Notes: a model not told the origin generated them from the sequence alone. Counted from the first letter of the stretch, positions 1 through 11,640 are shown. The stretch: 64,000 nucleotides of DNA from Malus domestica (GCF_042453785.1 NC_091677.1:6667501-6731500), one strand, 5' to 3'. Numbers and translations: made by a program.

Positions 1-82
1 ATCAAATTAGAAATATGAGTCGTAGCACCAGAGTCAACCCACCAAGTATTATAAGGAACTTCAGTTAAATATGATTCGAAAC

Positions 83-919
83 TCATATAAGCCAAAGGCT
101 CACCTTTCTTTTCGAACCATTCTTTAAATTTCTAGCAATTCTTTTGATAATGCCCAGGCTTCCTACAGAAGCGACATAAATCACTTTTCTGTTCCTTATC
201 ATGAGCCTGAGTAGCATTAGCACCTTAGGTGGTCCTCTTTTCTTTCCCTTTCCAGGCTTTCTTCCAAATTTTCTTTCAGCTCCTTGACTTACTAAATGAG
301 CGGAATGCTCTCTTTGCTGCTTAAGCCTTCCCTCCTCTTGAATAAGTTTAGTGGCCAATTCATCAACATTCCATTTGTCCTTAATAGCATTATAGTTGAT
401 TTGAAATGGCCCATACTGAGGAGGCAAGGAGTTCAAAATAAATTGAACAAGAAAGGAGTCATCCACATTCATTCCAAGAGTCTTTAGCTTTGTTGCTATA
501 TTAGTCATTTCAAAGACATGCTCATGCATGCTTCGCATACCATCAAATTTCTTGGTGGTAAGCTTAGCCATTAATGTCCCAGCAAGAGACTTGTCAGCAG
601 TCTTGAAACGAGTCTCAATATTTTTCAAGTATTCCTTAGCAGTTTCAGCTTGAGGAAGGCCAGTCTTTATGTTGCTCGCTATAGTCATTCGCATAAACAT
701 TATGCTCAATCTATTCGATCTCTCCCATGCATTATAGAGAGATTTTTCCTCAGTGCTCCTTGTATTCGTAAGAGCAGCAGGTTTGTCAGTTCGGAGTGCT
801 AAATCAAGATCCAGGACACCAAGGTGTAACTGAACTTGCTCACTCCAATCTGAGAAATTTGTTCCATTAAATGAGGGAATATATGGAGCAAGTGAATGAA
901 GAGAAACAGGCACTGACAA
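83..919 (-). pseudogene. gag: Copia gag, frameshifted near its zinc knuckle
   Basis: Encodes a 278-residue open frame starting MSVPVSLHSL, with the FNGTNFSDW motif of plant Copia gag (UBN2/DUF4219 type), then the helical gag core and a Lys/Arg-rich tail. The natural continuation, a zinc knuckle of the form CRFCRKPGHYQKNC, is in another frame at about positions 120-215. A small indel near 220-235 therefore breaks gag from protease, and the knuckle's frame also has a stop right after it near 135. Gag would package the element RNA into virus-like particles in the cytoplasm. Confidence 0.8.
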
Positions 920-1658
920 TTCAATTCAAAAGTGCTCACAACATTAATACTTTGAGTAATAAAAAACACGTGTAATAACAATAAGTGTCTTTTCATATTC
1001 TCCTTTGGGTAGATACTACAACAATACAAACAATCATCGATGCATAATACCTTATTGATAATTGTACATTTCTAACAAGACAGGTTTCGTTATCTTTGGA
1101 TATCTGAACAAATAAAATGAAATTCATATCATCAATCATATGAGCAATTAGTCTACCTTTGGGTGACCCTTAAGAACTTATGACAAATGAAAATCATATT
1201 ACTCATGTACAAACCTTTAAAACATAATAAGGTTTTGTTCGTTCATATGCATCATCCTACCATGAGTAATTGATTAATCATCATTTAATTTGAATCCATG
1301 TGATCTTCCTAGTTTGGCCACTTTGGTGACTAACAAATAATTTCGTAAGACGAATTACAAATTAAATGAATGATGTTTATAATCGTGATGATCAGTCACA
1401 AATATTCAAATTACTTTAACTAATTCCAACTAAAAGAATCGCCCAAATTGCATCATAGTTTCCATACCCAAATATGCAATTCGGCAAAAATTGTAATAAA
1501 ACTAAGATTACAATTTCTCAATCCCAACATGCATAATCGATACATGCAAATAAAATATAATCATGTCTGCCTCAAAATAGCAAACATTGAACCCTAATTA
1601 AGTCAATTCAGTTAAAGTTTATAATTGTAAATGGAAAATCATGAGAGCTCTCAACTAA

Positions 1659-1670
1659 GCTCTGATACCA
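1659..1670 (-). other. Primer binding site of left Copia element
   Basis: On the minus strand this reads TGGTATCAGAGC, the exact 12-base complement of the 3' end of initiator tRNA-Met used by most plant Copia elements. It lies 2 nt after the LTR end, fixing both element orientation and LTR boundary. Confidence 0.9.
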
Positions 1671-1672
1671 CA

Positions 1673-2238
1673 TGTAAATCGTAAATCAATTAAGCCAAGA
1701 TCGTCGAACTTCATGATTTTCACATACAAATAAAATGCGAAAATACATTAAACAACCAAGCGTACCTTGATCCATGACAACAAACGCTATGAGATACCCA
1801 ATTGGATTCTGTTAGCGGCGGAGGAAATAGATGTTCTCTCTCTTGCCTCTATTTGCATGTGAAAACTATAATCGTGTTTTTTTTTTCTATCAAGTGCATA
1901 TTAGATGGGTATATGCAATATACATAAGTGAGGCAGAGAAAGGACCCCTTTCCATTTAAAACACATAATCAAATATCACCCATCACAGTAATTTAATAGG
2001 AAACAATTCTCATAATTTGACCAATAGGATTATTCACAAATAATATCCATTAAAACCTACATATCATATACGTGTCATGTGAACCACTTTAGAATATTAA
2101 AATATTCTTACATTAAATGCTACATATCATATACATGTCATGTGGACTACTTTAGAATATTATAATATTCTTACATTAAATCCTACATATCATATACATG
2201 TCATGTGGACTACTTTAGAATATTAAAATATTCTTACA
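1673..2238 (-). repeat. LTR (566 bp) of left Copia element
   Basis: On the minus strand the LTR begins TGTAAGAAT (2238) and ends GATTTACA (1673), giving canonical TG...CA ends with short inverted termini. Its first ~190 bp (the U3 end) consist of three copies of a 63-bp tandem repeat. The base run just outside, TCCAA at 2239-2243, should be the 5-bp target duplication. Confidence 0.75.
2051..2238. repeat. 63-bp tandem repeat, three copies, in LTR U3
   Basis: The unit containing CTACATATCATATAC(A/G)TGTCATGTG followed by ACTTTAGAATATT recurs at 2056, 2119 and 2182, an exact 63-bp period with few mismatches. Lying at the U3 end of the LTR it could be an enhancer-like array, as in other plant LTRs; that function is inference. 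Confidence 0.85.
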
Positions 2239-3082
2239 TCCAAAATACGAGAAGAGGTATTTTCTGTGCAGTATGATAACTAGGTTTTCAACGAGTACTC
2301 GGAGATAGAATTTCCAATTGCTCTCAAGGAGGAAATTGGCAATGAATATTTGCACATTGTCGGCATTTGTAATGGGCTGGTATGCTTGGCGGATGATATT
2401 GTGCGTTCTGGTAAAAGCTTCATATTATGGAACCCATTTATTAGTAAGTTAGTGACCCTTCCCAGCCCTGGTATTACCTTTCCTATGTATAACAGCAGGT
2501 TTGACGCTGCTATTGGATTCGGTTATGATGCTATGACAGCTGACTATAAGGTCGTTAGAGTTGTTACCCCTAACAATGAACTTATGGGTCCAACCATGGC
2601 TGAAGTTTATTCACTAGCCACTGGCTCGTGGAAGAGTCTTGGTTCGGTTGCTCCTCAATGTGCAACATATGGAGTGAAAAACAGGTCATTTCTAATGGAG
2701 TTCTTCATTGGCTTGTAGTAAGTAGGGCAACCGATGATCATTTCATATTGACTTTTGACGTCGGCAATGAGTTATTTTGCAAGATATCAATGTCAACGAG
2801 TGTCGTATGGAGTTACACATTTGGATTGTTGTTGTCTGTTTCGAGAGATAGAAAATCTATAGCTCTATTTGTGATGAATATCGATTCTAAAGATTTTTAT
2901 CTTGAAATATGGGTGATGAAGGAATATGGCGTGAAGGAGTCATGGACCAAATTGGTTAGTTTCGGTCCACAGGGTCGAGAAAACCTTTTTCCTTGAGCGT
3001 TATGTTTTTAGAAAGAATGGTGAAGTATTAGTAATGCTTCTTAAAGGAGGCAGGCACATTTACATCGAGAGCAATATATCAA

Positions 3083-3290
3083 TATTAAACTAAATATGGT
3101 AAATACCAATATTAAGCTAAACATGGTAAATACCAAAAATATATATGACAATATTTGGGAATTTCTTATATATTCATTAATCTCCAAAGTGGAGTATATA
3201 TAGGAGTTACAATTGGTATTACATATGTACTTCACCAATGTAGGACAATAAACTACTATTTACACTTTAACTAATATATAACTCGCAACA
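3083..3290 (-). repeat. 3' LTR of right Copia (208 bp)
   Basis: Starts TATTAAACTAAATATGG and ends CTCGCAACA on the plus strand. On the minus strand it begins TGTTGCGAG and ends TTTAATA, so the terminus is TG...TA rather than the usual TG...CA. It is matched over its full length by 6955-7162. Confidence 0.93.
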
Positions 3291-3302
3291 TTCCCCCTCA
3301 AG
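3291..3302 (-). other. Polypurine tract of right Copia
   Basis: The minus strand reads TTGAGGGGGAA immediately before the 3' LTR, the expected plus-strand priming site for reverse transcription. Confidence 0.85.
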
Positions 3303-3456
3303 TTGGTGCAAAGATGTCACGCATGCCCAACTTGTCAAGTGAGTTGGAAAACCCATTATTATACACAGCCTTGGTAAGAACATCAGCAAGTTGATCTTCA
3401 GATCTCACAAACAGAAACATAATAATTATAGCATCCAATTTTTCCTTAATGAAATG

Positions 3457-6400
3457 TCAATCAATTTCCACATGTTTTGTTCGATCATGTTGCACTGGAT
3501 TATGAGCAATATCAATAGCAGCCTTGTTATCACAAAGAAGTTTCATAGCACCCTTGGGTTTAAACCTAAGATCTCTCAACAATTTTTTCAACCACAACAA
3601 CTCACATAGACCATGAGATATACCACGAAATTCAGCTTCTGCACTTGACCTAGCCACCACTTTTTGTTTCTTGCTTCTCCAAGTAACTAAATTACCACCC
3701 ACAAATGTAAAGTATCCAGTTGTAGATCGCCGATCAATGATAGAACCTGCCCAATCTGCATCTGTATACCCTTCGACATTCAAATGACCATTCTTGGAGA
3801 AAACCAAGTCTCTGCCATGAGTCATCTTCAAGTACCTCAAAATACGGGTTACTGCATCCATATGAGCTTCACTAGATGAGTGCATAAACTGACTTACCAC
3901 ACTAACTGCATAAGCAAATGTCAAGGCGAGTGTAAGACAAATAAATTAATCTCCCCACAAGCCTTTGATACCGTTCCTTATGAGTAGGAACTTGATCTGG
4001 AAATAAGCCCAGACGATGATTCTGCTCAATTGGAGTATCAACAGGTTTGCAATCTAACATACATGTTTCAGCCAACAAATCAAGAACATACTTCCGTTGC
4101 GACAAAAAATACCATGCTTGGATCGTGCAACCTCGATTCCAAGAAAATACTTCAATTCACCTAATTCTTTCATCTCAAATTCAATAGCTAGGTACTTTTG
4201 AAGGCGTTGTATCTTTTTCTGATCATCACCAGTCACTATCATGTTATCAACATAAATAATCAATGCAGTTAGCTTACCATTTTGTCGCTTTAGAAACAAA
4301 GTATGATCTGAATGACTCTGGATATACCCAAACTTTTTCATTGAACTTGTAAACCTCTCAAACCACGCTCTAGGAGATTATTTCAAATCATACAAAGCCT
4401 TTCGTAACCTGCATACAACACATTTTCCAGGAGATGTTCCAATACCAGGTGGGAAATCCATATAAACTTCCTCCTTAAGATCACCATGAAGGAAAGCATT
4501 CTTAACATCAAACTCCAACATAGACCAATCCTGGTTTGCTGCTAAGGACAGAATAACATGCACAATATTAAGTTTGGCAACAAGAGCAAAAGTCTCCTGA
4601 TAATCCACCCCATAGGTTTGAGTATAACCCTTAGCAACTAATCTGGCTTTATACCGGTCAATAGAACCATCTGCTTTGTGCTTAATAGTAAACATCCATC
4701 TACATCCAACAGCTTTCTTCCCATTTGGTAAAGGAACCAAATCCCAAGTATAATTCTTTTCCAAAGCTTCCATCTCAACTTTCATGGCATTAACCCACTT
4801 AGGTTCAGACAAAACATCTTGCAATTTTGTTGGAATTGATACACTAGATAGCTGACATATGTAAGATGCATACGGTTTGGACAAACGATGAGTAGACACA
4901 TAATTGTTGATAGGATATTTAGCTTTGGCATGCATATCAGGCTCATATTGTACTTTAGGTTTTCCACGATTAGCTCGTGGAGGCAACTGATAAGTAGAAG
5001 AATCGTCTAAATTTACCTCATGTATGTCACCATCTTGTACCAAACTGTTAGAAGAATCATCACTAGACGAACCATCATTAGGCAACTCGTTAGACATATC
5101 AGCAACAGGCAACCGATCATCAGAAGGTAATTCATCTGACATACTAACAGGCAACTCACTGGGTACATCTGATCTGTCGTCAATAGAAATAATTTCGGGA
5201 ATGACAGGTGATCAATCACTATCTGTAGTCAACTGATCAGTATCACGCAACATAATAGGTTCTGTTTCCAACTCTGTCTGTAACACATCATCCATACCAT
5301 CTCTTCTAATATGCACTTCACTCCCCCTCTTCCCTTGAAGTGGAGAGTCGGAAGAGGGCTTCACAAAATACGAAACTTCCTCGTGGAATGTGACATCCAT
5401 GGTAATATAAGTTTTTTGAGTCAGATGATGATAACACTTATAACCTTTTTTATTGTTAGCATACCCAATAAAGACACATCGAAAAGCACATGCATCAAGT
5501 TTACTCTGCTGATGAGAGTAGACATGCACATACGCAATAAACCCAAACACTTTTGGAGGAAGCTTTGATACAGAAACAAAAGAAACATGTTTTTGTAGCA
5601 CATCAAACGGTGTCTGAAAATCAAGAACTCTACTTGGAACATGATTGATCAAATACACAGCAGCCAAAACAGCATGACCTCACAAATTATTAGGAACACA
5701 TTTATCCAACATCAATGAGCGAACAACCTCCATTATTTGACGATTCTTCCGTTCGGACACACCATTTGTTGGGGTGTAAACGGGGTAGTCGTCTAGTGAA
5801 TAATACCATGATCACGAAAAAAACATGCCAAAGTGTGATTCACATATTCTCCTCCGTTATCAGACCTAAAGACCTTAACCTTGGTCTGAAACTGAGTAGA
5901 CACCATTGTACAAAATTCTTGAAGAAGTAACGGAACATCACTTTTATTCTTCATCAAGAACACCCAAGTTAACCGAGTACAATCATCAATAAAAGTAACA
6001 AACCAACGGAATCCATTAGAAGTAACTTTCGTTGGACCCCACACATCAGAATGTATCAAATCAAATGGCAAAGTAGCTTTAGAATCACTTACAGGAAAGG
6101 AAGCACGATGACTCTTAGTCATAACACATGTTTCATACTTGAACTTTGAATCACTACAAGTGCGAAACAAAGAAAGAAATAGATGCTTCATATAACTAAA
6201 TGATGGATGTCCCAATCGTCGATGCCACAACCAAATTTGATGTTTGTCATCCACTTTAGCACTTAAAACTTGATGATTATTTGAACCGGAAACAACAGTA
6301 TCCTCCATAATCAAGATGTACAAACCCCCTATTCTTTTACCACAACCAATTATCTTCTGAGTTTGAATGTCTTGAAAATAACAATACGTAAGGTAGAAGT

Positions 6401-6690
6401 GAGCAGAACAATATAAGGAATTAAGAAGTTTTCCTACCGACAAAAGATTTCACTTAACATCAGGAACAAGTAAAACACGAACCAGTGATAAGGTTGGAGT
6501 CAGAGAGATAGTACATTCACCCTTCACAATGGAAGGTGCTCCATTTGCACTAGTAACATACAGATCATGAACATAATCATATAACTCATCAAACACTTTA
6601 GGGTCACTAGTCACATGATTAGTGGCCCCAGTGTCAATTATCTATTTATTTGTTCCACCAAGATGCATAACAACACTATAATTATATTGA
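3457..6690 (-). pseudogene. pol: Copia pol polyprotein (PR-INT-RT-RNase H), decayed
   Basis: Minus-strand pieces in order: protease signature DTGATNH near 6640, preceded by a stop where the usual Trp should be; GAG-pre-integrase motif HRRLGHPS (~6215); integrase core with HSDVWGP, TFIDD and FRSDNGGEY (5793-6100) and its C-terminal part (5212-5667); RT from YTWDLVPLP through LEFDVKNAFLHGDL (4378-4770) and on to 4054; RNase H with TDADWAGS and SSAEAEF (3457-3924). The RT active-site box reads YVDNM near 4250 instead of YVDDM, so one catalytic aspartate is lost. At least five breaks divide the frame. It once encoded all replication enzymes but is now inactive. Confidence 0.9.
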
Positions 6691-6941
6691 GCCATTAAAC
6701 AAAATCACGAACAATAAAGGCACAAAAGATACGCAGCGGAATGAAAACAATTTACCAGAATACTGCAGCAATCATTGTTCACGGACTGTAGCAATATGTT
6801 CACAAACAGATCATTGTAGCACTATTCACACACTGTAGCAACGATGTACTGTAGAGTGACACTATTCACTTTTTTTTTCACGAAGGAACTCACTAAAAAT
6901 ATGGGCACAAAATTAAAGCACAGAAGTCACCAAGAGTGAAC

Positions 6942-6954
6942 TGCTCTGATGTCA
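6942..6954 (-). other. Degenerate primer binding site of right Copia
   Basis: Directly after the 5' LTR the minus strand reads TGACATCAGAGCA, two mismatches from the tRNA-Met complement TGGTATCAGAGC. It fixes the LTR end at 6955. Confidence 0.8.
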
Positions 6955-7162
6955 TATTAAACTAAATATGGTAAATACCAATATTAAGCTAAACATGGTA
7001 AGTACCAAAAATATATATGATAATATTTGGGAATTTCTTATATATTCATTAATCTCCAAAGTCGAGTATATATAGGAGTTACAATTGGTATTACATATGT
7101 ACTTCACAAATGTGGGACAATAAAGTACTATTTACACTTTAACTAATATATAACTCGTAAAA
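6955..7162 (-). repeat. 5' LTR of right Copia (208 bp)
   Basis: Same length and sequence as 3083-3290 except about 8 substitutions, including two in its outer end (GTAAAA where the partner has GCAACA). The ~4% LTR divergence implies an insertion that is not very recent. Confidence 0.93.
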
Positions 7163-7301
7163 ATCAAAGCCTGAACTTGTTTCCCTAGACCTTGTGAGCA
7201 AACAAATGAGAAGTCTTGAGATCTGTGGACCATATTGCTCTGTTGATTCTTATGAAGAGAGCCTTCTCTTGCTGGATAAGGCCGATGCAGTTTCTCTTTA
7301 A

Positions 7302-7871
7302 GTAAAGGAACAGATTCAGTAACGAGTTTCGGTGAGATGTATGAGGCCCCTGAAGGGCTGGTGTATTTTTCTCTTCTTTGGAGGGCATGTAACAATTTAT
7401 CTGAAACGCCGGTAGATTATCTTAAGTATGTCTTTGATTGTAAGCTTGAGTTTTTTTAAACTTTAGCTGAAGCTATGGAGGACTCTTGTTACAAATTTCA
7501 ATTGTTGTTGCAGCTTGAAACTATGTATTGAAGATCTATGAAATGTATTTGTGACTTCCTATAACTTAGAATAGTTTAGAATAAAATATCGCTGCTTTAG
7601 AAATTGTTAGGTTTGAATAACTAATAAAATATACGAAGATACAAGATCACAAACTTTTGGCCCAAAACAAGTGCTCATATTTAATAATTCTGTAGAAGAA
7701 AAAACTATCCCATAAAACCAAACGACTCCATAGGCATTTCATCCTCCAACCATTTCACTATTTCTCTCTCTTTTCCTGTCTGCGTTTCTTGTTTACATAT
7801 CAGTATGTCATGAAAGAAATGCGCAACCGAGTTTCCCATCGGTTTTTCTCCGAGGTTTCGGTCTGAATCTA
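7302..7871. other. Intergenic: F-box 3' flank and promoter of next gene
   Basis: No ORF or repeat is recognised. The right part, rich in CT and ending in CATATCAGTATGTCATG, is the likely promoter and 5' UTR of the gene at 7872. Confidence 0.5.
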
Positions 7872-10132
7872 ATGGGCGGTGAAGATAGGTGGCAAGGCAT
7901 TGCTCTAGCTCCAGTAAATACAGAGATAGAAGAGGAGCAATGGAGGAACTTCAACAACTCAGTGAATGCAGTTTCTTTAGGTTTTGTAGCAACTGCTATT
8001 CTCATCTCAATGTTTCTCGTCATGGCAATTTTTGAGAGATTTTTCAGGCCCAGATCATCACAGCTGACCACTTCAGCTCGGACTGCTGCCACTACTCATT
8101 TGGATCTTCAGGCACAGAATACCAACAATGATTCCAAGCTTGATCGCCACAACTATCACAAAGTAAGCTTTTTTATCTTTTTTTCTTCCCCTTTAATTGT
8201 TATTACTGCACAGATGTGGGTTAGCACAGTTGGACAGGGCCGTGTTCCCAGCTCCTTTACAGCCAAATTTCGAATCACTCTTCTTGTAAATTAGAGTAGT
8301 TTGATAAACAGTTTGTCTTACTTTCTTTTTTTACTTACTTGTTTATGGGATGCACTTCTAGTTAAAGGTGTGAAATTTGACGAGATTGTGCCAAAATTGG
8401 AAAAAAAATTTAAAAATTTAAAAAAAAAAAACCATTGTTTTTTCTTTGGATGGTGATTTCACATTTAAGTTTTCTCCTTACAAAATCATTCTCTCGTTTT
8501 CACCGTAAATTCTCTTTTAATTTATTCAGTCCAAGAGTTCGAAACGAAATGAAAGAATGCATGAAAGAAAAGGGAGGGTGGAAATTTCCTTCCGTTGTTC
8601 TTTTTAGCATTTCCTTTTGTTCATTTGTGTGCATTATTAGCATTTAGGCGCTTAAGCTAATTGAGGAGTTGGTGGTTTAGTTTAATGATTTAAAAACAAC
8701 CAGCAAAGATGACAGGGTGTTATTTGGAGCTTCCAATTTCAATAGTGGGCTGCATTACATTTAAGATTTCATAGGATCTGCATTATTATGCTCTACTTCT
8801 CCTTTTTTTTTTCTTCTAAAAAAGGATCAGATGGTGGTTTCGTCATAAAAGTCCACCCTTTTGGGGGCCGGAAAGACTCACTGAGGCATTTCAGCCTCCT
8901 TCTGACCACTATTGTGTGATTCACACGCACTCAGGAATTGAACTTAGGACATGCCGTGTGAAATACAAGCTTGAATTCGTCCCCAAACATTGGGTCACCC
9001 GGGGTGATTTTATGCTCTACTTAATTAATGATTAATATCCAAAATCTTGTGAAAAAATTTATCATTTTAATCCATTTTTCATAATTAATGTTTGTAATGC
9101 TTTGTTCACTTGGCTTAATCCTTTGGCCTTGTCACTTTGACGCTGATCCATCACATGAGAAGAGAGATAAAATACACCATGTTGCACTTATGTCTCTCCT
9201 CACTTGACACTCAAAGAGAAATAGGCACATAAAGTATGCTAAGTTTTAGCCCTAATTCACACCCCTTGAATTCAAGTACTCGAAATCGTGGGTAATAGCT
9301 AGCTAGTTAGGTAAATTGGTAGATATATACTAGGATCCATCAATTAGCAACAAGAACTTGTTTTTTACCCTTAAACAATTACCATGGGAATGGCAAACTT
9401 AATCACATGCTACAATGACCGATGTTTATGCCTTCTATGATCTCGAAAACAACAGGCATGTTTAACCCCATTTGTTAATCTTCATTCTACAATTATAATC
9501 TTGACTTAAGCCATATCTTAATCGCTTCCCATATACCACGTGTCCACGCGACATTGAGCGTTTTAGGAAGTTCAGGGAATTTTGGATATTTTTTATGTTT
9601 AGGAAGCCTTGATTTGTGGAGAGGGTTAGTATTTTGGAACGTATATAATTGAAGGAATATTTTTATAAGTTTGCTTTTCCTCGACCTACTTGTAAAGGGA
9701 ATAATTAAAATTAAAAAAGCCTGTTTTATAATAATTTTGATTAAATTATCAACAGCATGCTGCATTTGAATCTTTAAAGTTAAAAGCCACCAACCACGCC
9801 AGAAAAGTATCTTCCATGATCAGGACCCTCTTTGATTTTACTGATTCATTTGGATTCCTTCCTTCTGACTTCTTTATTTCGATGCGTCAATGGTTTATTT
9901 TAGTTACATTGGAGAGAATCGAACTCTGACCTAAAACATATTTGCTCGGGTTGATATGTTTTGTATTACATTTGTGCAGATGAGAAATTATGCCAGAGAA
10001 GTATCTGTGATGATGCCTGGAGAAGATATGCCTACCTTCATTGCACATCCTGCTCCTGCACCGTGTCTGCCAGAGCGCATCGCTTGGCCTCTCCATCAAC
10101 ACAAACCGCGCTTCAGTTCCATCTTCAGCTAA
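7872..10132 (+). CDS. Uncharacterised single-pass membrane protein, two exons
   Basis: Exon 1 is 7872-8162 and exon 2 is 9980-10132, joined in phase 0 (donor AAA|GTAAGC, acceptor TTTGTGCAG|ATG), giving 147 residues. The N-terminal ~37 residues are polar and acidic. A hydrophobic segment at about residues 35-57 (AVSLGFVATAILISMFLVMAI) ends in a basic stop-transfer FERFFRPRSS. Exon 2 begins MRNYAREVSVMMPGEDMPTF and contains a proline-rich IAHPAPAPCLPERIAWP stretch; its reading frame and splice sites are intact. I recall similar conserved small plant proteins but no assigned function. The 1.8-kb intron hosts a SINE. Exon 2 could be missed by gene finders because of its small size. Confidence 0.8.
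8799..9009 (-). mobile_element. tRNA-derived SINE in intron
   Basis: A 211-bp insertion flanked by the 13-bp direct repeat TTATGCTCTACTT (8786-8798 and 9010-9022). On the minus strand it starts with an A-box-like GGTGACCCAATGTTTGG and has a B-box-like AAGTTCAATTCC about 45 nt later, as in Pol III tRNA-SINEs, and ends in a T/pyrimidine-rich tail. It lies antisense to the host gene and does not touch the splice sites. Confidence 0.8.
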
Positions 10133-10388
10133 ATTGCAGGTCGAAGCAAGACATGGATACCGGCAACAAAACCTAGTTTTCGTTACTTCTTTTAGTTCCG
10201 GACATATGATTGAATTTGGGTTAGTTGACGACCACGTTAGTGTTTTGAACGTAGGAAGAAGCCAGGAACCAAACTCATCAGCACTACAACAATCATATGT
10301 ATAAAGCTTTGGCTGTCATCTCAAATGGATTTTCTTGGTTTTTACTTCTAAATATCAAATAATCATCTAATAAGTAAAGAATAGTATT

Positions 10389-10750
10389 TGGCTACTCAAA
10401 GGATGAGTCGGAGTTCCTATCAAAATTGTTCGTTCCAAATTTATAGAACTTTGTGTTTATGATCATGATCAAAATCGCTCATTTTATAAATCACTCTATA
10501 AAGATCGCATCTACAAATAATCAATTAAAACTAAGGTCTTTAATTTAGTCATCGAATTGTATAAAAACAAATGAACATAATTGGTAAAAGCATTACAAAC
10601 CGTCTATATATTTGCTACAATAACTTGATTAAACAACCTTAGTTTTAATTCATTTTTTGTATAGACGATATTTACATAATGATCATAGTATGAACGGTTC
10701 TAATCATAAACACAAAGCTGTATGATTAGAACACTCAGTAGGAGTTCAAC
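10389..10750. repeat. Imperfect inverted repeat (MITE-like)
   Basis: Two nested complementary pairs are visible: AACTTTGTGTTTATGAT near 10448 with ATCATAAACACAAAGCT near 10704, and CAATTAAAACTAAGG near 10521 with CCTTAGTTTTAATT near 10638. The outer flanks also share GGAGTTCCTA/TAGGAGTTC. This fits a decayed foldback transposon; no clear target duplication is seen. Confidence 0.55.
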
Positions 10751-11640
10751 TCAAAACTCAAAACAACACTACTCCTGAAAGCGATGACCCATTGTCCTTC
10801 ATTGTGTGAATGCTCCAAGTGCGGTACATAGTGTGAAAAGTGGTAACGTTTATGCTTAAAGTGGTAGTGCTTCAAATAGTAGTGTTGTGCTCGGAGTAGA
10901 ACATTCCACTCCGAGAGAGTAATGACCCCTCCGATGGAGCAATGTACCACTCTAACAATGGGAAAGTTCACTTAATGTGGTCACGTAATGAAGAAAAACC
11001 GAGGAAGGACAGGAAATTTCCTAGAAACAGCGGGATGCTGGAAGCTTGTACCCATCCCATTCCAAGCGAAGATACCAATATTCCAGGACAAACCTATCCC
11101 CACACAATTTTGCAAATCTCAACATTTGAAAAACAACCACACACACACACACACAAAAACAAGCCAAATAAGTAAATTATAACAACAATGGGAAGAAAGA
11201 ACAGCAACATTGTCATTGTCTGTAGTTTGTAAATTCTAAGGTCGGTCCGCCGGAGCATGCGCTGCCCGGCCACACATAGAAAGAGAGACTTTCGTATTCC
11301 CTTTTCTTCCGTTCCTACCCATGGTCTCATCCGATTGAGAGAGAGACTGAATGCGGCATCTGTCAGTACACAAGATCCTCTCCGAATGAAGGGTGCTCAT
11401 AACTAATTCACACAAAATTAAGATGCTAGAGCAACTTGAACAATATTTAGATAAAAGACTCGATCTTTATACCATTTTCCAGAGAATTTACATTGTTTCA
11501 GAAAGCAAAACCCAATTTGCCATTGTTTAAGAAAGCAAAACATGTTTTGCCAACATTTGCAAGGAAAGTGCTTAATTCCACAGTACTTTCAAAAACAAGA
11601 AAAGCACTTTTGACAAAATGCAACCAGTAAAGAATCAACT
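10751..11640. other. Intergenic, no gene recognised
   Basis: Holds a short (CA)n run near 11138-11153 and otherwise unique AT-rich DNA. The right part is the presumed 3' UTR of the minus-strand gene at 11641. Confidence 0.5.

Larger units (their letters stand above)
1..2238 (-). mobile_element. Ty1-Copia retrotransposon, 5' part (runs off left edge)
   Basis: Read on the minus strand from the right: LTR (2238-1673), a 2-nt gap, a tRNA-Met-type primer binding site (1670-1659), a ~740-bp untranslated leader, gag (919-83) and the beginning of protease. The minus strand of bases 1-60 encodes a W-V-D-S-G-A-T-T-H segment, which is the aspartic-protease active-site signature of Copia polyproteins. 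Integrase, RT, RNase H and the second LTR must lie left of the window. The right edge abuts F-box pseudogene sequence, so the element appears to have inserted into that gene. Gag carries a frameshift, so this copy is probably dead. Confidence 0.85.
3083..7162 (-). mobile_element. Complete Ty1-Copia element lacking most of gag
   Basis: Two 208-bp LTRs (3083-3290 and 6955-7162) flank a 3664-bp interior, and the unit is bracketed by the direct repeat ATCAA (3078-3082 and 7163-7167). The LTRs differ at about 8 of 208 positions by eye. Order on the minus strand is 5' LTR, degenerate PBS, short leader, protease, integrase, RT, RNase H, polypurine tract and 3' LTR. Protease starts only ~30 codons after the first ATG, so gag is essentially missing. 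The coding frame is broken by several stops and indels. Confidence 0.93.
2248..7301 (+). pseudogene. F-box protein with FBA domain, split by a Copia insertion
   Basis: The fragment encodes the F-box-associated (FBA/interaction) domain: REEVFSVQYD, then FNEYSEIEFP, GICNGLVCL, LWNPFISKLVTLPSP, FGYDAMTADYKVVRVV and VYSLATGSWKSLG. Proteins of this type are substrate receptors of SCF ubiquitin ligases. The N-terminal F-box is absent, replaced by the left Copia LTR. Breaks: in-frame TAG at 2281-2283, a frameshift near 2690, and a second near 2985 in a T-run. The frame then reads through LERYVFRKNGEVLV to 3082, where the right Copia is inserted. If that element plus one copy of its target duplication is removed, the frame resumes exactly at 7168 and runs SKPELVSLDLV... 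to a TAA at 7299-7301. Only the C-terminal ~330 residues are represented. Confidence 0.85.

Noticed and set aside
8435..8647. 70-codon ORF in intron of the membrane-protein gene
   Set aside because: AT-rich intronic sequence with no conserved feature.
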